Shown here: positions 19,135 to 26,108 of the stretch, in pieces
Layout of the letters: each line of letters begins with the position of its first letter
How positions within the stretch are numbered: the first letter of the stretch is position 1
Assembly: GCA_964609385.1 (NCBI GenBank)
Contig: CAZSSM010000057.1
Location: 1-44,716 of the forward strand
Direction: 5' to 3'
Source: CAZSSM01 sp964609385
GTDB lineage: Bacteria; Planctomycetota; Planctomycetia; Isosphaerales; Isosphaeraceae
Length of the DNA stretch: 44,716 bases
Notes under the pieces: generated by a model
The model's database searches: none
What the model saw: only the letters and a program-made list of their open reading frames with translations
Told to the model about the DNA's origin: nothing
Made by a program: the position numbers and the translations under genes

Positions 19135-19258
19135 TTCGGCAAAACCGCGTGACCCTGGATCAGCGCGTGAGCTTGGGTCACAATTGTAGCCGACAGAACG
19201 CGTGCGGGACTCCGAGCCTGAGGTGATCGGGCACACCCACACCCGGCGAGGAGACGAG

Positions 19259-20230
19259 ATGACCGAGGGTGAAACGATCGCCGTCGCCTTGACGGTGCCG
19301 GTGGGGATTTGCCTGGGCCTGCTGGGTGCGGGCGGGACGATCCTGTTGCTGCCAATCCTGGTGGTCGTCGCCCAGATCTCGGTGCCTGAGGCGATCGGCC
19401 AGGCCATGGTGGTGGTGGCCGTCACCAGCGTCGTCGGCGCGATCGTCCATGCCAGTCACGGCGGCTTCGCCTATCGCGAGGCGTTGGCCTTCAGCGTCGC
19501 CGGGATGCCCGCGGCGTATCTTGCCTCGCACCTGACCCATCTGATCGGCCCGCGCCTGGTCTTGGGGCTTTATGGCGGCTTGATGATCGCCTCAGGACTC
19601 GGGACCATCCTCCGAGGACGTCCCCCTGCCCAGCCTTCGAAGGCCGACGGACCTCCAAACCCTTCGGAAAGCGTGCCAAAGAGGAACGGGCCCGCTCGCG
19701 ACCTGATCGAACCGGACGCCGAGGCTGCCTTGGGGATCAAACGCTGTTTGGCCGTCGGCGGAGCTACTGGGGCCTTGACCGGGTTCCTCGGCGTCGGCGG
19801 CGGGTTCGTGATCGTGCCGGCCTTGGTCACGCTGGCCGGCGTGGAGGTCCGTCGCGCTGTGGGAGCGTCTTTGGCGATCATCGGTGCCAACGCCGTTGCC
19901 GGACTGGCCGGGCACCTCCAAGAGATCGAACTCGTCCCGACGCGGACGGCCTGGCTGGTCGTTGCCTCGTTAGGTGGCATGGTGATCGGCCAGCGGATCG
20001 CCCTCCACATCTCTAGCCGCGTCCTGCAACGTGGATTCGGTGCATTTGTGCTGGCCTTGGGATCATTCCTGGGCCTCGCTGCGTCCACCGGGATCGGGCT
20101 CGCTCCGTTCCAGCCCACACACGGCCCAGGTGAAGCACGCGAGGATCCCGCCACCGAGCCTCGGTCGCGGGATCCTCATCCGCGGACGACGGGGTCCGCA
20201 CAGCCGGAATTGGGGAGAGATGGCCTCTGA
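19259..20230 (+). CDS. TauE/SafE-family (DUF81) membrane exporter
   Basis: This 323-residue inner-membrane protein has two related halves. Each begins with a glycine-rich helix: LGLLGAGGTILLLPIL near the start and LTGFLGVGGGFVIVPALVTL in the second half. They are joined by a hydrophilic cytoplasmic linker at about residues 122-155. The family exports or imports sulfite, sulfoacetate, organosulfonates and similar small anions, and this substrate is unknown. A GAGGAG Shine-Dalgarno sequence at 19248-19253 lies five bases before the ATG at 19259 and fixes the start. The last 30 codons are hydrophilic and overlap a strong palindrome, so the C-terminal tail may not be conserved. Confidence 0.9.
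   Translation: MTEGETIAVALTVPVGICLGLLGAGGTILLLPILVVVAQISVPEAIGQAMVVVAVTSVVGAIVHASHGGFAYREALAFSVAGMPAAYLASHLTHLIGPRLVLGLYGGLMIASGLGTILRGRPPAQPSKADGPPNPSESVPKRNGPARDLIEPDAEAALGIKRCLAVGGATGALTGFLGVGGGFVIVPALVTLAGVEVRRAVGASLAIIGANAVAGLAGHLQEIELVPTRTAWLVVASLGGMVIGQRIALHISSRVLQRGFGAFVLALGSFLGLAASTGIGLAPFQPTHGPGEAREDPATEPRSRDPHPRTTGSAQPELGRDGL
20141..20177. terminator. Long near-perfect hairpin at the TauE/FAS1 convergent junction
   Basis: An 11-base arm, GAGGATCCCGC at 20141-20151, pairs perfectly with 20167-20177. After one C.C mismatch, ACCGAG pairs with CTCGGT around a tiny loop. It sits inside the last codons of the TauE-like gene and about 80 bases past the 3' end of the opposing FAS1 gene. 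It is therefore well placed to terminate transcription of the FAS1 gene, or in both directions. No U tract follows. Confidence 0.6.
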
Positions 20231-20254
20231 TCGGTGGGGCCGGTCCGTGGTGGC

Positions 20255-21460
20255 TCAGCGGTCGATGCGCGTCGACATCGACCGGCGATCGCTCCGGAAG
20301 ATCGCCACGGCCCGATCGATCCCGTTGCGAAGGATCCAGGCGCGATCGAACTCGTTGCCGGCGTGCTCGGCGCGGTTCATGGCCGACTGCAACGCGTTGA
20401 TCCCTGACTGGGGCAGACTGTCTGCGCCGGTCTCGATGAGCTGGGACATCACCTTTTGATAAACGCGGACACAGGTGTGGGCGTCGCCTCGGTTATATGC
20501 CGGGGCACCCATGCCGACCGCGTCGGCCAGCATCGCCAAGGCCGCGCTCGCGTCCATCTTCGGCGGCAGCAGGACCGTGTCGATGACGTGGATGACCCCG
20601 TTGGTCGCCTGGATGTCCGAGGCGACAACCGCGCTCTCATTGATCAGAAGCCCGTCGCCGGTGATCTCGGCGGTCACGTCCATGCCCTGCACGGTGGTGG
20701 CGCGACCGACTCGGGCGGCGTCATCGGAGTAGATCCGACCGGGAACGACGTGATAGGTTAGGATGGCCTTCAATTGGTCCCGGTTCTCCGGCTGCAGCAG
20801 CGTCTGGATCGTCTCGTCACCGAGCTTGGCGAACGCTTCATCGGTGGGGGCAAAGACGGTAAACTCGGCGTCGTTGTCGGCGACGACCTGATCGAGCCCG
20901 GCGGCCTGGAGCGCGGCCAGCAGCGTTGTGAACGAGCCGGCTTCGGTGGCCACCTCGGGGATCGACTTCAGGCTCGGCAGCAAGACGTTGTCGATCACGT
21001 GGATGATCCCGTTGCTGCAAACGATGTCGGTGGTGATCACACGAGCATTGTCGGCGCGCAGTCGAGTCCCATCACGGTCCAGGCTCAACCGCTGACCGCT
21101 GAGGGTTTGGGCCGCGTCGAGCCCGAAGGCCTGGCTGGCGGTCACACGACCGGAGACCACATGATAGGTCAGGATCGTGGTCAGTTGCTCTCGGTTCTCC
21201 GGCTTGAGGAGGTCCTCCAGCATCTCATCGCCGAGCTGAGCGAAGGCTTCGTCGTTGGGGGCGAAGACGGTGAAGGGACCGGGTCCTTGAAGGGCATCGA
21301 CCAAGTCGGCGGCGGTCAGGGCGTTGGCCAGCGTCGTGAACGAACCGTTGGCCACGGCCGTCGCGACGATGTCGTCCTGAGCCGACGCCGTTCGGGGCGT
21401 GTTGAGGGATCCGGTCAGGACCGTTGCGAAGATGACGGCGGTCACGATGCGAAAGCGCAT
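20255..21460 (-). CDS. Secreted two-domain fasciclin (FAS1) protein with extra helical C-terminal domain
   Basis: The 401-residue protein has a signal peptide (1-28, TASAQ). Two FAS1 adhesion domains follow, about residues 30-162 and 166-300. Each carries the H1 box (GPFTVFAPNDEAF, AEFTVFAPTDEAF), the central YHVV motif (LTYHVVSG, LTYHVVPG) and the H2 box ending GIIHVIDNVLLP or GVIHVIDTVLLP. FAS1 proteins mediate adhesion to cells or matrix. The remaining 100 residues form a helical domain beginning ASAALAMLADAVGMGAPAYN with a Cys in HTCVRVY. Similar tails occur on other planctomycete secreted proteins, but I know no name for it. The ATG at 21460 gives the signal peptide. Confidence 0.93.
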   Translation of the reverse strand: MRFRIVTAVIFATVLTGSLNTPRTASAQDDIVATAVANGSFTTLANALTAADLVDALQGPGPFTVFAPNDEAFAQLGDEMLEDLLKPENREQLTTILTYHVVSGRVTASQAFGLDAAQTLSGQRLSLDRDGTRLRADNARVITTDIVCSNGIIHVIDNVLLPSLKSIPEVATEAGSFTTLLAALQAAGLDQVVADNDAEFTVFAPTDEAFAKLGDETIQTLLQPENRDQLKAILTYHVVPGRIYSDDAARVGRATTVQGMDVTAEITGDGLLINESAVVASDIQATNGVIHVIDTVLLPPKMDASAALAMLADAVGMGAPAYNRGDAHTCVRVYQKVMSQLIETGADSLPQSGINALQSAMNRAEHAGNEFDRAWILRNGIDRAVAIFRSDRRSMSTRIDR

Positions 21461-21679
21461 GCGATTCTCCCGAAATGTCGAGGTGCGTTGGGGTCCGCGA
21501 CAAGGGCGGACTTCGACGTATCCGATATGGCCGACCCACGACTGCAGGGCAACATCGAGGATTCGGCCTGCCAATGGTGGGTTCGTCTCGACGAGGCGCC
21601 TGGATTCGGGCGTCGGGGTCTCCTGCATGAACGTACTGCACCGGATCGTTGCCGGATCGAGTCATGTCGCACAGATGGC

Positions 21680-22075
21680 TCAGTTTGTGATAAGTTGGCC
21701 GGACGCGTGTTCGGGTGAGGGGCGTGTGAGTTCGTAGAGTTGTCCCGCGTTGCCGAGCCTGGCGGCGGCCTGATTCCAAGAGGGCCAGACCTCGGTCGGA
21801 TTGGACCAGGTGACCGTGGCGGCTTGATCACACCAATGGTCGAGCATCGGGATCGCTCGAAAATGGAGAGGTTCCCGGACGAATTGGACCATCGCCTGGG
21901 GAGAGTCCCAGGCCGTCAAGGTCCAGAATGCCAGGCCCTTGGTCTTGCGTAGCTTCACGCCGAGGTTCCCTTGGGGCGACCGCGTTTGCTTGAAGATAGC
22001 CTGGGATCGCAACAAAAATTCGGGGAGAAATCGGATCGAGCGGAGTCGGAGCCGCGTGACCGTCAGGATGGGCAT
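21680..22075 (-). CDS. ABM-like dimeric alpha/beta-barrel protein (DUF3291-type)
   Basis: The 131-residue protein starts at ATG 22075 (MPILTVTRLRLRSIRFLPEF). It contains the recurring signature GLAFWTLTAWDSPQAMVQFVR followed by LHFRAIPMLDHWCDQA, as in small proteins related to the antibiotic-biosynthesis-monooxygenase fold. These are normally dimers of ferredoxin-like barrels. Whether it is an enzyme or a ligand-binding protein is unknown. It is soluble and has no signal peptide. It lies between the FAS1 gene and the IS701-like transposase and is transcribed away from the transposase. Confidence 0.7.
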   Translation of the reverse strand: MPILTVTRLRLRSIRFLPEFLLRSQAIFKQTRSPQGNLGVKLRKTKGLAFWTLTAWDSPQAMVQFVREPLHFRAIPMLDHWCDQAATVTWSNPTEVWPSWNQAAARLGNAGQLYELTRPSPEHASGQLITN

Positions 22076-22281
22076 CGTCGGGTTTGTCCTCCGCAGTGGT
22101 GGGTCGGGTCGTGAAAGGTCGTCTTCGGTCGTGTCGATCCCACCCATGAGGTGTTGGCGGATGCGTACCAATCATGCGACTCGTCGTTCGTGGGCACACA
22201 CGGGTACGTTTCGACTCCGTTGTAGATAAGGGCCAGCGGTTCTACGATAACTCCTGGATGCTTTGTTCCCGGAGGGCCATC

Positions 22282-23502
22282 ATGTCTCGCACGTCGATCG
22301 ATGCCGTCCGACCCGTGTCGACCACGTCTCACGTCGAAGCGGATTCGCCCTGGGGCGCGGAGTTGGACCGGGTCGTCCAACAGATCGGGCCGCGGTTCGC
22401 GCGCAGCGAGGCGCGTCAGCGCGTGCGGGCGTACCTGCTGGGCCTGCTTAGCCCGGTCCCGCGCAAGAACTCCTGGCAACTGGCCGAGCAATTGGGGAAC
22501 GCCACGCCCTACGGCGTCCAGCACCTGCTGGGCCGCGCCGAGTGGGATCCCAATGCGGTGCGCGACGACCTCGACGACTATGTCGTGGCCGGTCTCGGTG
22601 ACCCCGATGCGGTGCTCGTGCTCGATGAGGTCGCTCTGCCCAAGAAGGGGACCCACTCGGCCGGCGTGGCCGAGCAGCGTGTCGGGTCGAACGGACGGGT
22701 CGAGAATTGTCAAATCGGTGTCTTTTTGGCCTATCGGAGCCGGCTCGGCACTGCCCTGATCGACCGGGCCCTCTATTTGCCCCGGAGTTGGACCGAGGAT
22801 CGGGAGCGCCGAGGAAAAGTGGGAATTCCCGACGAGGTCCGATTCCAGACCAAGCCCCGGTTGGGACGACATATGCTCGAGGACGCGATCGCGAGGCAGG
22901 TCCCGTCCCGTTGGGTCTGTGGCGGCGAGGTCTTTGGAAGTGACACGCACCTTCGCCGATGGTTGGAGAAGCAGGAACGTCCCTACGCCCTGGCCGTCGC
23001 GACTGATCGGTCAGTCACTGTCGACGGGCAGCAGGAGTCGCTGACCGACTTGGCCGCGTCGTTGCCGAAGCGGGCCTGGCAGTCCGCCTCACGTCGTTCG
23101 GAAGATCCCGACGCCCCTCAAGACGCTTGGGCCTGGCAACCGATCGACGGGGATTCCGGCCCGGCCTGGCAGCGCTGGGTGTTGATTCGCCGTCGAGCCG
23201 AGACGCCCGACCAGTTGGAATTTGTTCTCGCCTTCGGGCCGAAGCGAACCACCCGCGCGCAACTGACGGAGGTCCTCGATGCACGGATGGCGATGGATCG
23301 CGCGATCGAGGAGGCCCGTCGCGCTGTCGGCCTGTTCGACTATGAGGTCCGAAGTTGGACCGGCTGGTATCGACACGTCACACTCGCCTTGCTGGCCCAC
23401 GCGATCCTGGTCCTCTCGCGCAAGGCTCGCCCCAAGCGGAACGGAACGAAGCGTCCGGGACGTTCGCGTCGCGGAGGAAGCGTTCGGCACGATCACGCAT
23501 GA
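22282..23502 (+). CDS. IS701-like transposase, possibly catalytically degenerate
   Basis: The 406-residue DDE-type protein carries the IS701 core: ATPYGVQHLLGRAEWD, then LVLDEVALPKKGTHS with the first catalytic Asp, VENCQIGVFLAY, YLPRSWTEDRERR, and YEVRSWTGWYRHVTLALLAHA. Two positions differ from what I recall of the family. The usual GDEVYG is GGEVFG, losing the second Asp, and the usual IEE before the VGL...YEVRSW region is MDR. The C-terminus after LLAHAILVL is Lys/Arg-rich and diverges from the usual end. The ATG at 22282 fits family starts. No terminal inverted repeats or target duplication were found by eye, so the element boundaries are unknown. Confidence 0.8.
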   Translation: MSRTSIDAVRPVSTTSHVEADSPWGAELDRVVQQIGPRFARSEARQRVRAYLLGLLSPVPRKNSWQLAEQLGNATPYGVQHLLGRAEWDPNAVRDDLDDYVVAGLGDPDAVLVLDEVALPKKGTHSAGVAEQRVGSNGRVENCQIGVFLAYRSRLGTALIDRALYLPRSWTEDRERRGKVGIPDEVRFQTKPRLGRHMLEDAIARQVPSRWVCGGEVFGSDTHLRRWLEKQERPYALAVATDRSVTVDGQQESLTDLAASLPKRAWQSASRRSEDPDAPQDAWAWQPIDGDSGPAWQRWVLIRRRAETPDQLEFVLAFGPKRTTRAQLTEVLDARMAMDRAIEEARRAVGLFDYEVRSWTGWYRHVTLALLAHAILVLSRKARPKRNGTKRPGRSRRGGSVRHDHA

Positions 23503-23578
23503 AATCCCCTTGGGTGATCGTCTCTCCAACTCTCTGAGCCAGTTGGGGATTGCACAACACGTTTGGGTTCAGGCGGAT

Positions 23579-23992
23579 TCAGGCTTTGACGCCGTTGTGC
23601 GGGTGGGCGTATGCGTTGATTTGGGCCGGGATGGCGTGCTGGAGGGTGCGCCAGGCCAGCAAGGCGCATTTGATGCGGAGGGGCGTCAGGGGGATCCCGA
23701 GTAGCTCGATCATCGCTTCGCTGGACATCTCCCGGACCTCAACGAGGGATCGGCCCTCGACATGCTCGGCGAGCATGGAGGCGGCGGCCAGGCTGATGGC
23801 GCAACCATGGCCGTCGTAGCGGATCGCGTCGATGCGGCCTTGGTCGTCGATGCGGAGGGTGATTTGGAGGTGATCCCCACAAAGCGGATTATCCAACTCG
23901 GCCTGATGGTCGGCCGGGTCGAGCTGGCCGCGAAAGTCGGTCGATCGAGCGTGGTCGAGGATCTCCTCGCGATACATCGGGTCGTCGAACAT
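23579..23992 (-). CDS. sufU: SufU-type iron-sulfur scaffold / sulfur acceptor
   Basis: This 137-residue cytoplasmic protein works with SufS. It has the conserved ligands Cys38 in NPLCGD, Asp40, Cys64 in GHGCAIS and Cys109 in IKCALLAW. In SufU these bind Zn2+ and accept persulfide sulfur from SufS for Fe-S assembly. MYREEILDHAR near the N-terminus is the family hallmark. The ATG at 23992 matches homologues. It is the second gene of a sufS-sufU pair, separated from the sufS stop by 38 bases. Other suf genes are not in the window. Confidence 0.93.
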   Translation of the reverse strand: MFDDPMYREEILDHARSTDFRGQLDPADHQAELDNPLCGDHLQITLRIDDQGRIDAIRYDGHGCAISLAAASMLAEHVEGRSLVEVREMSSEAMIELLGIPLTPLRIKCALLAWRTLQHAIPAQINAYAHPHNGVKA

Positions 23993-24030
23993 GAGGATCT
24001 CGATTCCAAGACCCCGGGACGAGGCGATCC

Positions 24031-25314
24031 TCAAGGGTCGAGTCGGAACAGTTTGCGGGCCTGGCGGATCGCCAAGGCCAAGCGATCCACCTCCTCCACC
24101 GTATTGTACAGGAAGAGGCTGGCCCGCGCCGACGCGGCGATCTCCAGGTGTTGGTGCAACGGCATGGCGCAGTGGTGGCCCGCCCGGAGGGCGACCCCGG
24201 CGCGGTCGATCAACTGGGCCAGGTCGTGCGGATGGACCCCCTCGACAGTGAAGCTGATGATCCCGCCGAGATCCTCGGGCAGCGTCGACTGCGCGAAGGG
24301 GCCGAGGGCGCGGAAGCCGGGGATTTCAGGGAGGACCCGATGGGCGTGTTCGAGCAACTCGCGCTCGTGGCGCTCGATGGCCGGTCGGCCGACGCGGTCG
24401 AGGAACGCGCAGGCGGTGCCCAGGCCGATCGCCTGGGCGATCGGGGGTGTGCCCGCTTCGAACTTGGCCGGCGGGTCGGCCCAGGTCGAGCCCTCGGTCG
24501 TCACCCGGCCAATCATGCCGCCACCACCCTGAGAGGGAGGCATCGCCTCGAGCAACTCGCGACGCCCCCAGAGGGCGCCGATCCCGCTGGGACCGCAGAG
24601 CTTGTGTCCCGAGAGGACGAAGAAGTCGGCATCGTGGGCCGGGCTGTTGGGGGCCGACAGGTGCGGCCCGCTTTGGGCGGCGTCGACCAGCACGAGGGCG
24701 CCGACCCGGTGCGCTTCTTGGACGAGGGCGTCGACCGGTGGGACCACGCCCAGGACGTTGGACATGCCGGTCAGGGCGAGCATCCGGACCGGGCCGGGGC
24801 CGTTGAGCCGGGCGCGGAAGTCGTCGAGGTCGAGTCGGCCGTCGCCATCGAGCCCGACGAACTCGACCGATGCGCCGGTGGCCTCGGCGACCATCTGCCA
24901 AGGGACGATGTTGGAGTGGTGTTCCAGGAGCGTCAGGAGGATCCGGTCGCCGGGCCTGAGCTGGGCGCGCCCCCAACTCTGGGCGACGAGGTTGATCCCG
25001 TCGGTGCAGCCGCCGGTGAAGACGACCGAATCGGGGTCGTTGACGCCTAGGAAGCGGGCCACCTGATGCCGGGCGTTCTCGAAGGCCTCGGTGGCTCGTT
25101 CGCTGAGCCGGTGGATCCCGCGATGGACGTTGGCCGGGTACTCGGCGTCGTAGGCGCGGACCGCCTCGAGAACGACGCGTGGCTTGAGGCTGGTCGCGGC
25201 GCTGTCCAGGTAGGCCAGCGGATAGCCGGGGTGGACTTCCTGATCCAAGGCCGGGAACTCGCCGCGTAATGACGTTACGTCGAGCCCGATCCCATCGTCC
25301 GACACCACGCTCAT
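24031..25314 (-). CDS. sufS: Group II cysteine desulfurase
   Basis: This 427-residue PLP enzyme mobilises sulfur from cysteine for Fe-S assembly. AYLDSAATSLKP opens the fold. EHHSN at 131-135 holds the histidine that stacks on PLP, and Lys238 in LSGHKLCGPSG forms the Schiff base. Cys382 in RAGHHCAMP is the persulfide cysteine of the group II (SufS) type. The ATG at 25314 gives MSVVSDDG; an in-frame GTG lies two codons upstream at 25320. It is co-transcribed with sufU downstream. The alternative, a CsdA-type enzyme, is less likely given the neighbouring sufU. Confidence 0.96.
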   Translation of the reverse strand: MSVVSDDGIGLDVTSLRGEFPALDQEVHPGYPLAYLDSAATSLKPRVVLEAVRAYDAEYPANVHRGIHRLSERATEAFENARHQVARFLGVNDPDSVVFTGGCTDGINLVAQSWGRAQLRPGDRILLTLLEHHSNIVPWQMVAEATGASVEFVGLDGDGRLDLDDFRARLNGPGPVRMLALTGMSNVLGVVPPVDALVQEAHRVGALVLVDAAQSGPHLSAPNSPAHDADFFVLSGHKLCGPSGIGALWGRRELLEAMPPSQGGGGMIGRVTTEGSTWADPPAKFEAGTPPIAQAIGLGTACAFLDRVGRPAIERHERELLEHAHRVLPEIPGFRALGPFAQSTLPEDLGGIISFTVEGVHPHDLAQLIDRAGVALRAGHHCAMPLHQHLEIAASARASLFLYNTVEEVDRLALAIRQARKLFRLDP

Positions 25315-25481
25315 GGCCACCCCGTTCCCCTGGCTCGAGATCCCGAAAGCTCCCCTCGTCCGTTCGTCTCAATCAACCCAATTGTACAGGCTAGGACGTC
25401 AACGGACACCGGGTCCAGAAGACGTGAGCGGAGTGTCATGCGTCGAGTTCGGAGCGGATCCCGGATTCAATGTCTAATCAA

Positions 25482-26093
25482 TCAATTCATGGGGAGATAG
25501 CTGTATCCCTCGGCCTGCTTGTTCACGATGCTGGTGAAGGCGGAGACGGCGACGGTGACGTGGTCCTCGGCGACCTGGTCGGGCGTGAACCCCGAGTGGG
25601 CCAGGGATTGGCCACAGACGAGGAAGCGGACGCCGAGGTCGCCGAGCCGCTGGATCGGCTCAAGGTTGGGGTTGGTCGGCGAATCAGTGGCTTGGGCGTA
25701 TGCTTCATGATCGAGCGCGACCAGGGTGGACGGGCCGTGGAGCACGACGACCATATCGAGCTGGGTCGGCTCGGCGCCGGCAGCGGCGTGGATGTTGAGG
25801 AACCGGCCGAGCTTACGGATGCCCGTGTTGACCACGTTCGCTTTGGGGCTGCGCGAGACTAAGTCGATGACCACCTTGGCCCCGTCACGCGGTTGCTCGG
25901 CGGCCTCGGGCAGCGGTGTGACTCCGACGACCGCGCCGAAGGTGTCGTCGGCCGGGATCGCCGGCGAGAGCATCGTCTCTCGGGGGTCCGAGGTGCCCGA
26001 CGACGAGGCCGCCACGCCCAGGCCGACGCCGATGGCCAAGCTGAGGACCGTCGCCAGCAGCACGAACGGTAGTTTACGAGATCCGATGCTCAT
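25482..26093 (-). CDS. Secreted or anchored DsrE-like protein
   Basis: The 203-residue protein has an N-terminal hydrophobic segment at residues 9-30 (signal or anchor), then a linker. A DsrE/F-type alpha/beta domain follows from about residue 70 (AKVVIDLVS...). Cys160 in FLVCGQSL sits where DsrE-like proteins carry their sulfur-trafficking cysteine. Similar exported DsrE proteins belong to the COG1416-type group, whose role is not established. It starts 15 bases after the glycosidase stop on the same strand, so it is almost certainly co-transcribed. The ATG at 26093 was preferred over an upstream TTG. Confidence 0.82.
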   Translation of the reverse strand: MSIGSRKLPFVLLATVLSLAIGVGLGVAASSSGTSDPRETMLSPAIPADDTFGAVVGVTPLPEAAEQPRDGAKVVIDLVSRSPKANVVNTGIRKLGRFLNIHAAAGAEPTQLDMVVVLHGPSTLVALDHEAYAQATDSPTNPNLEPIQRLGDLGVRFLVCGQSLAHSGFTPDQVAEDHVTVAVSAFTSIVNKQAEGYSYLPMN

Positions 26094-26108
26094 GATTGAC
26101 CTCAATGG

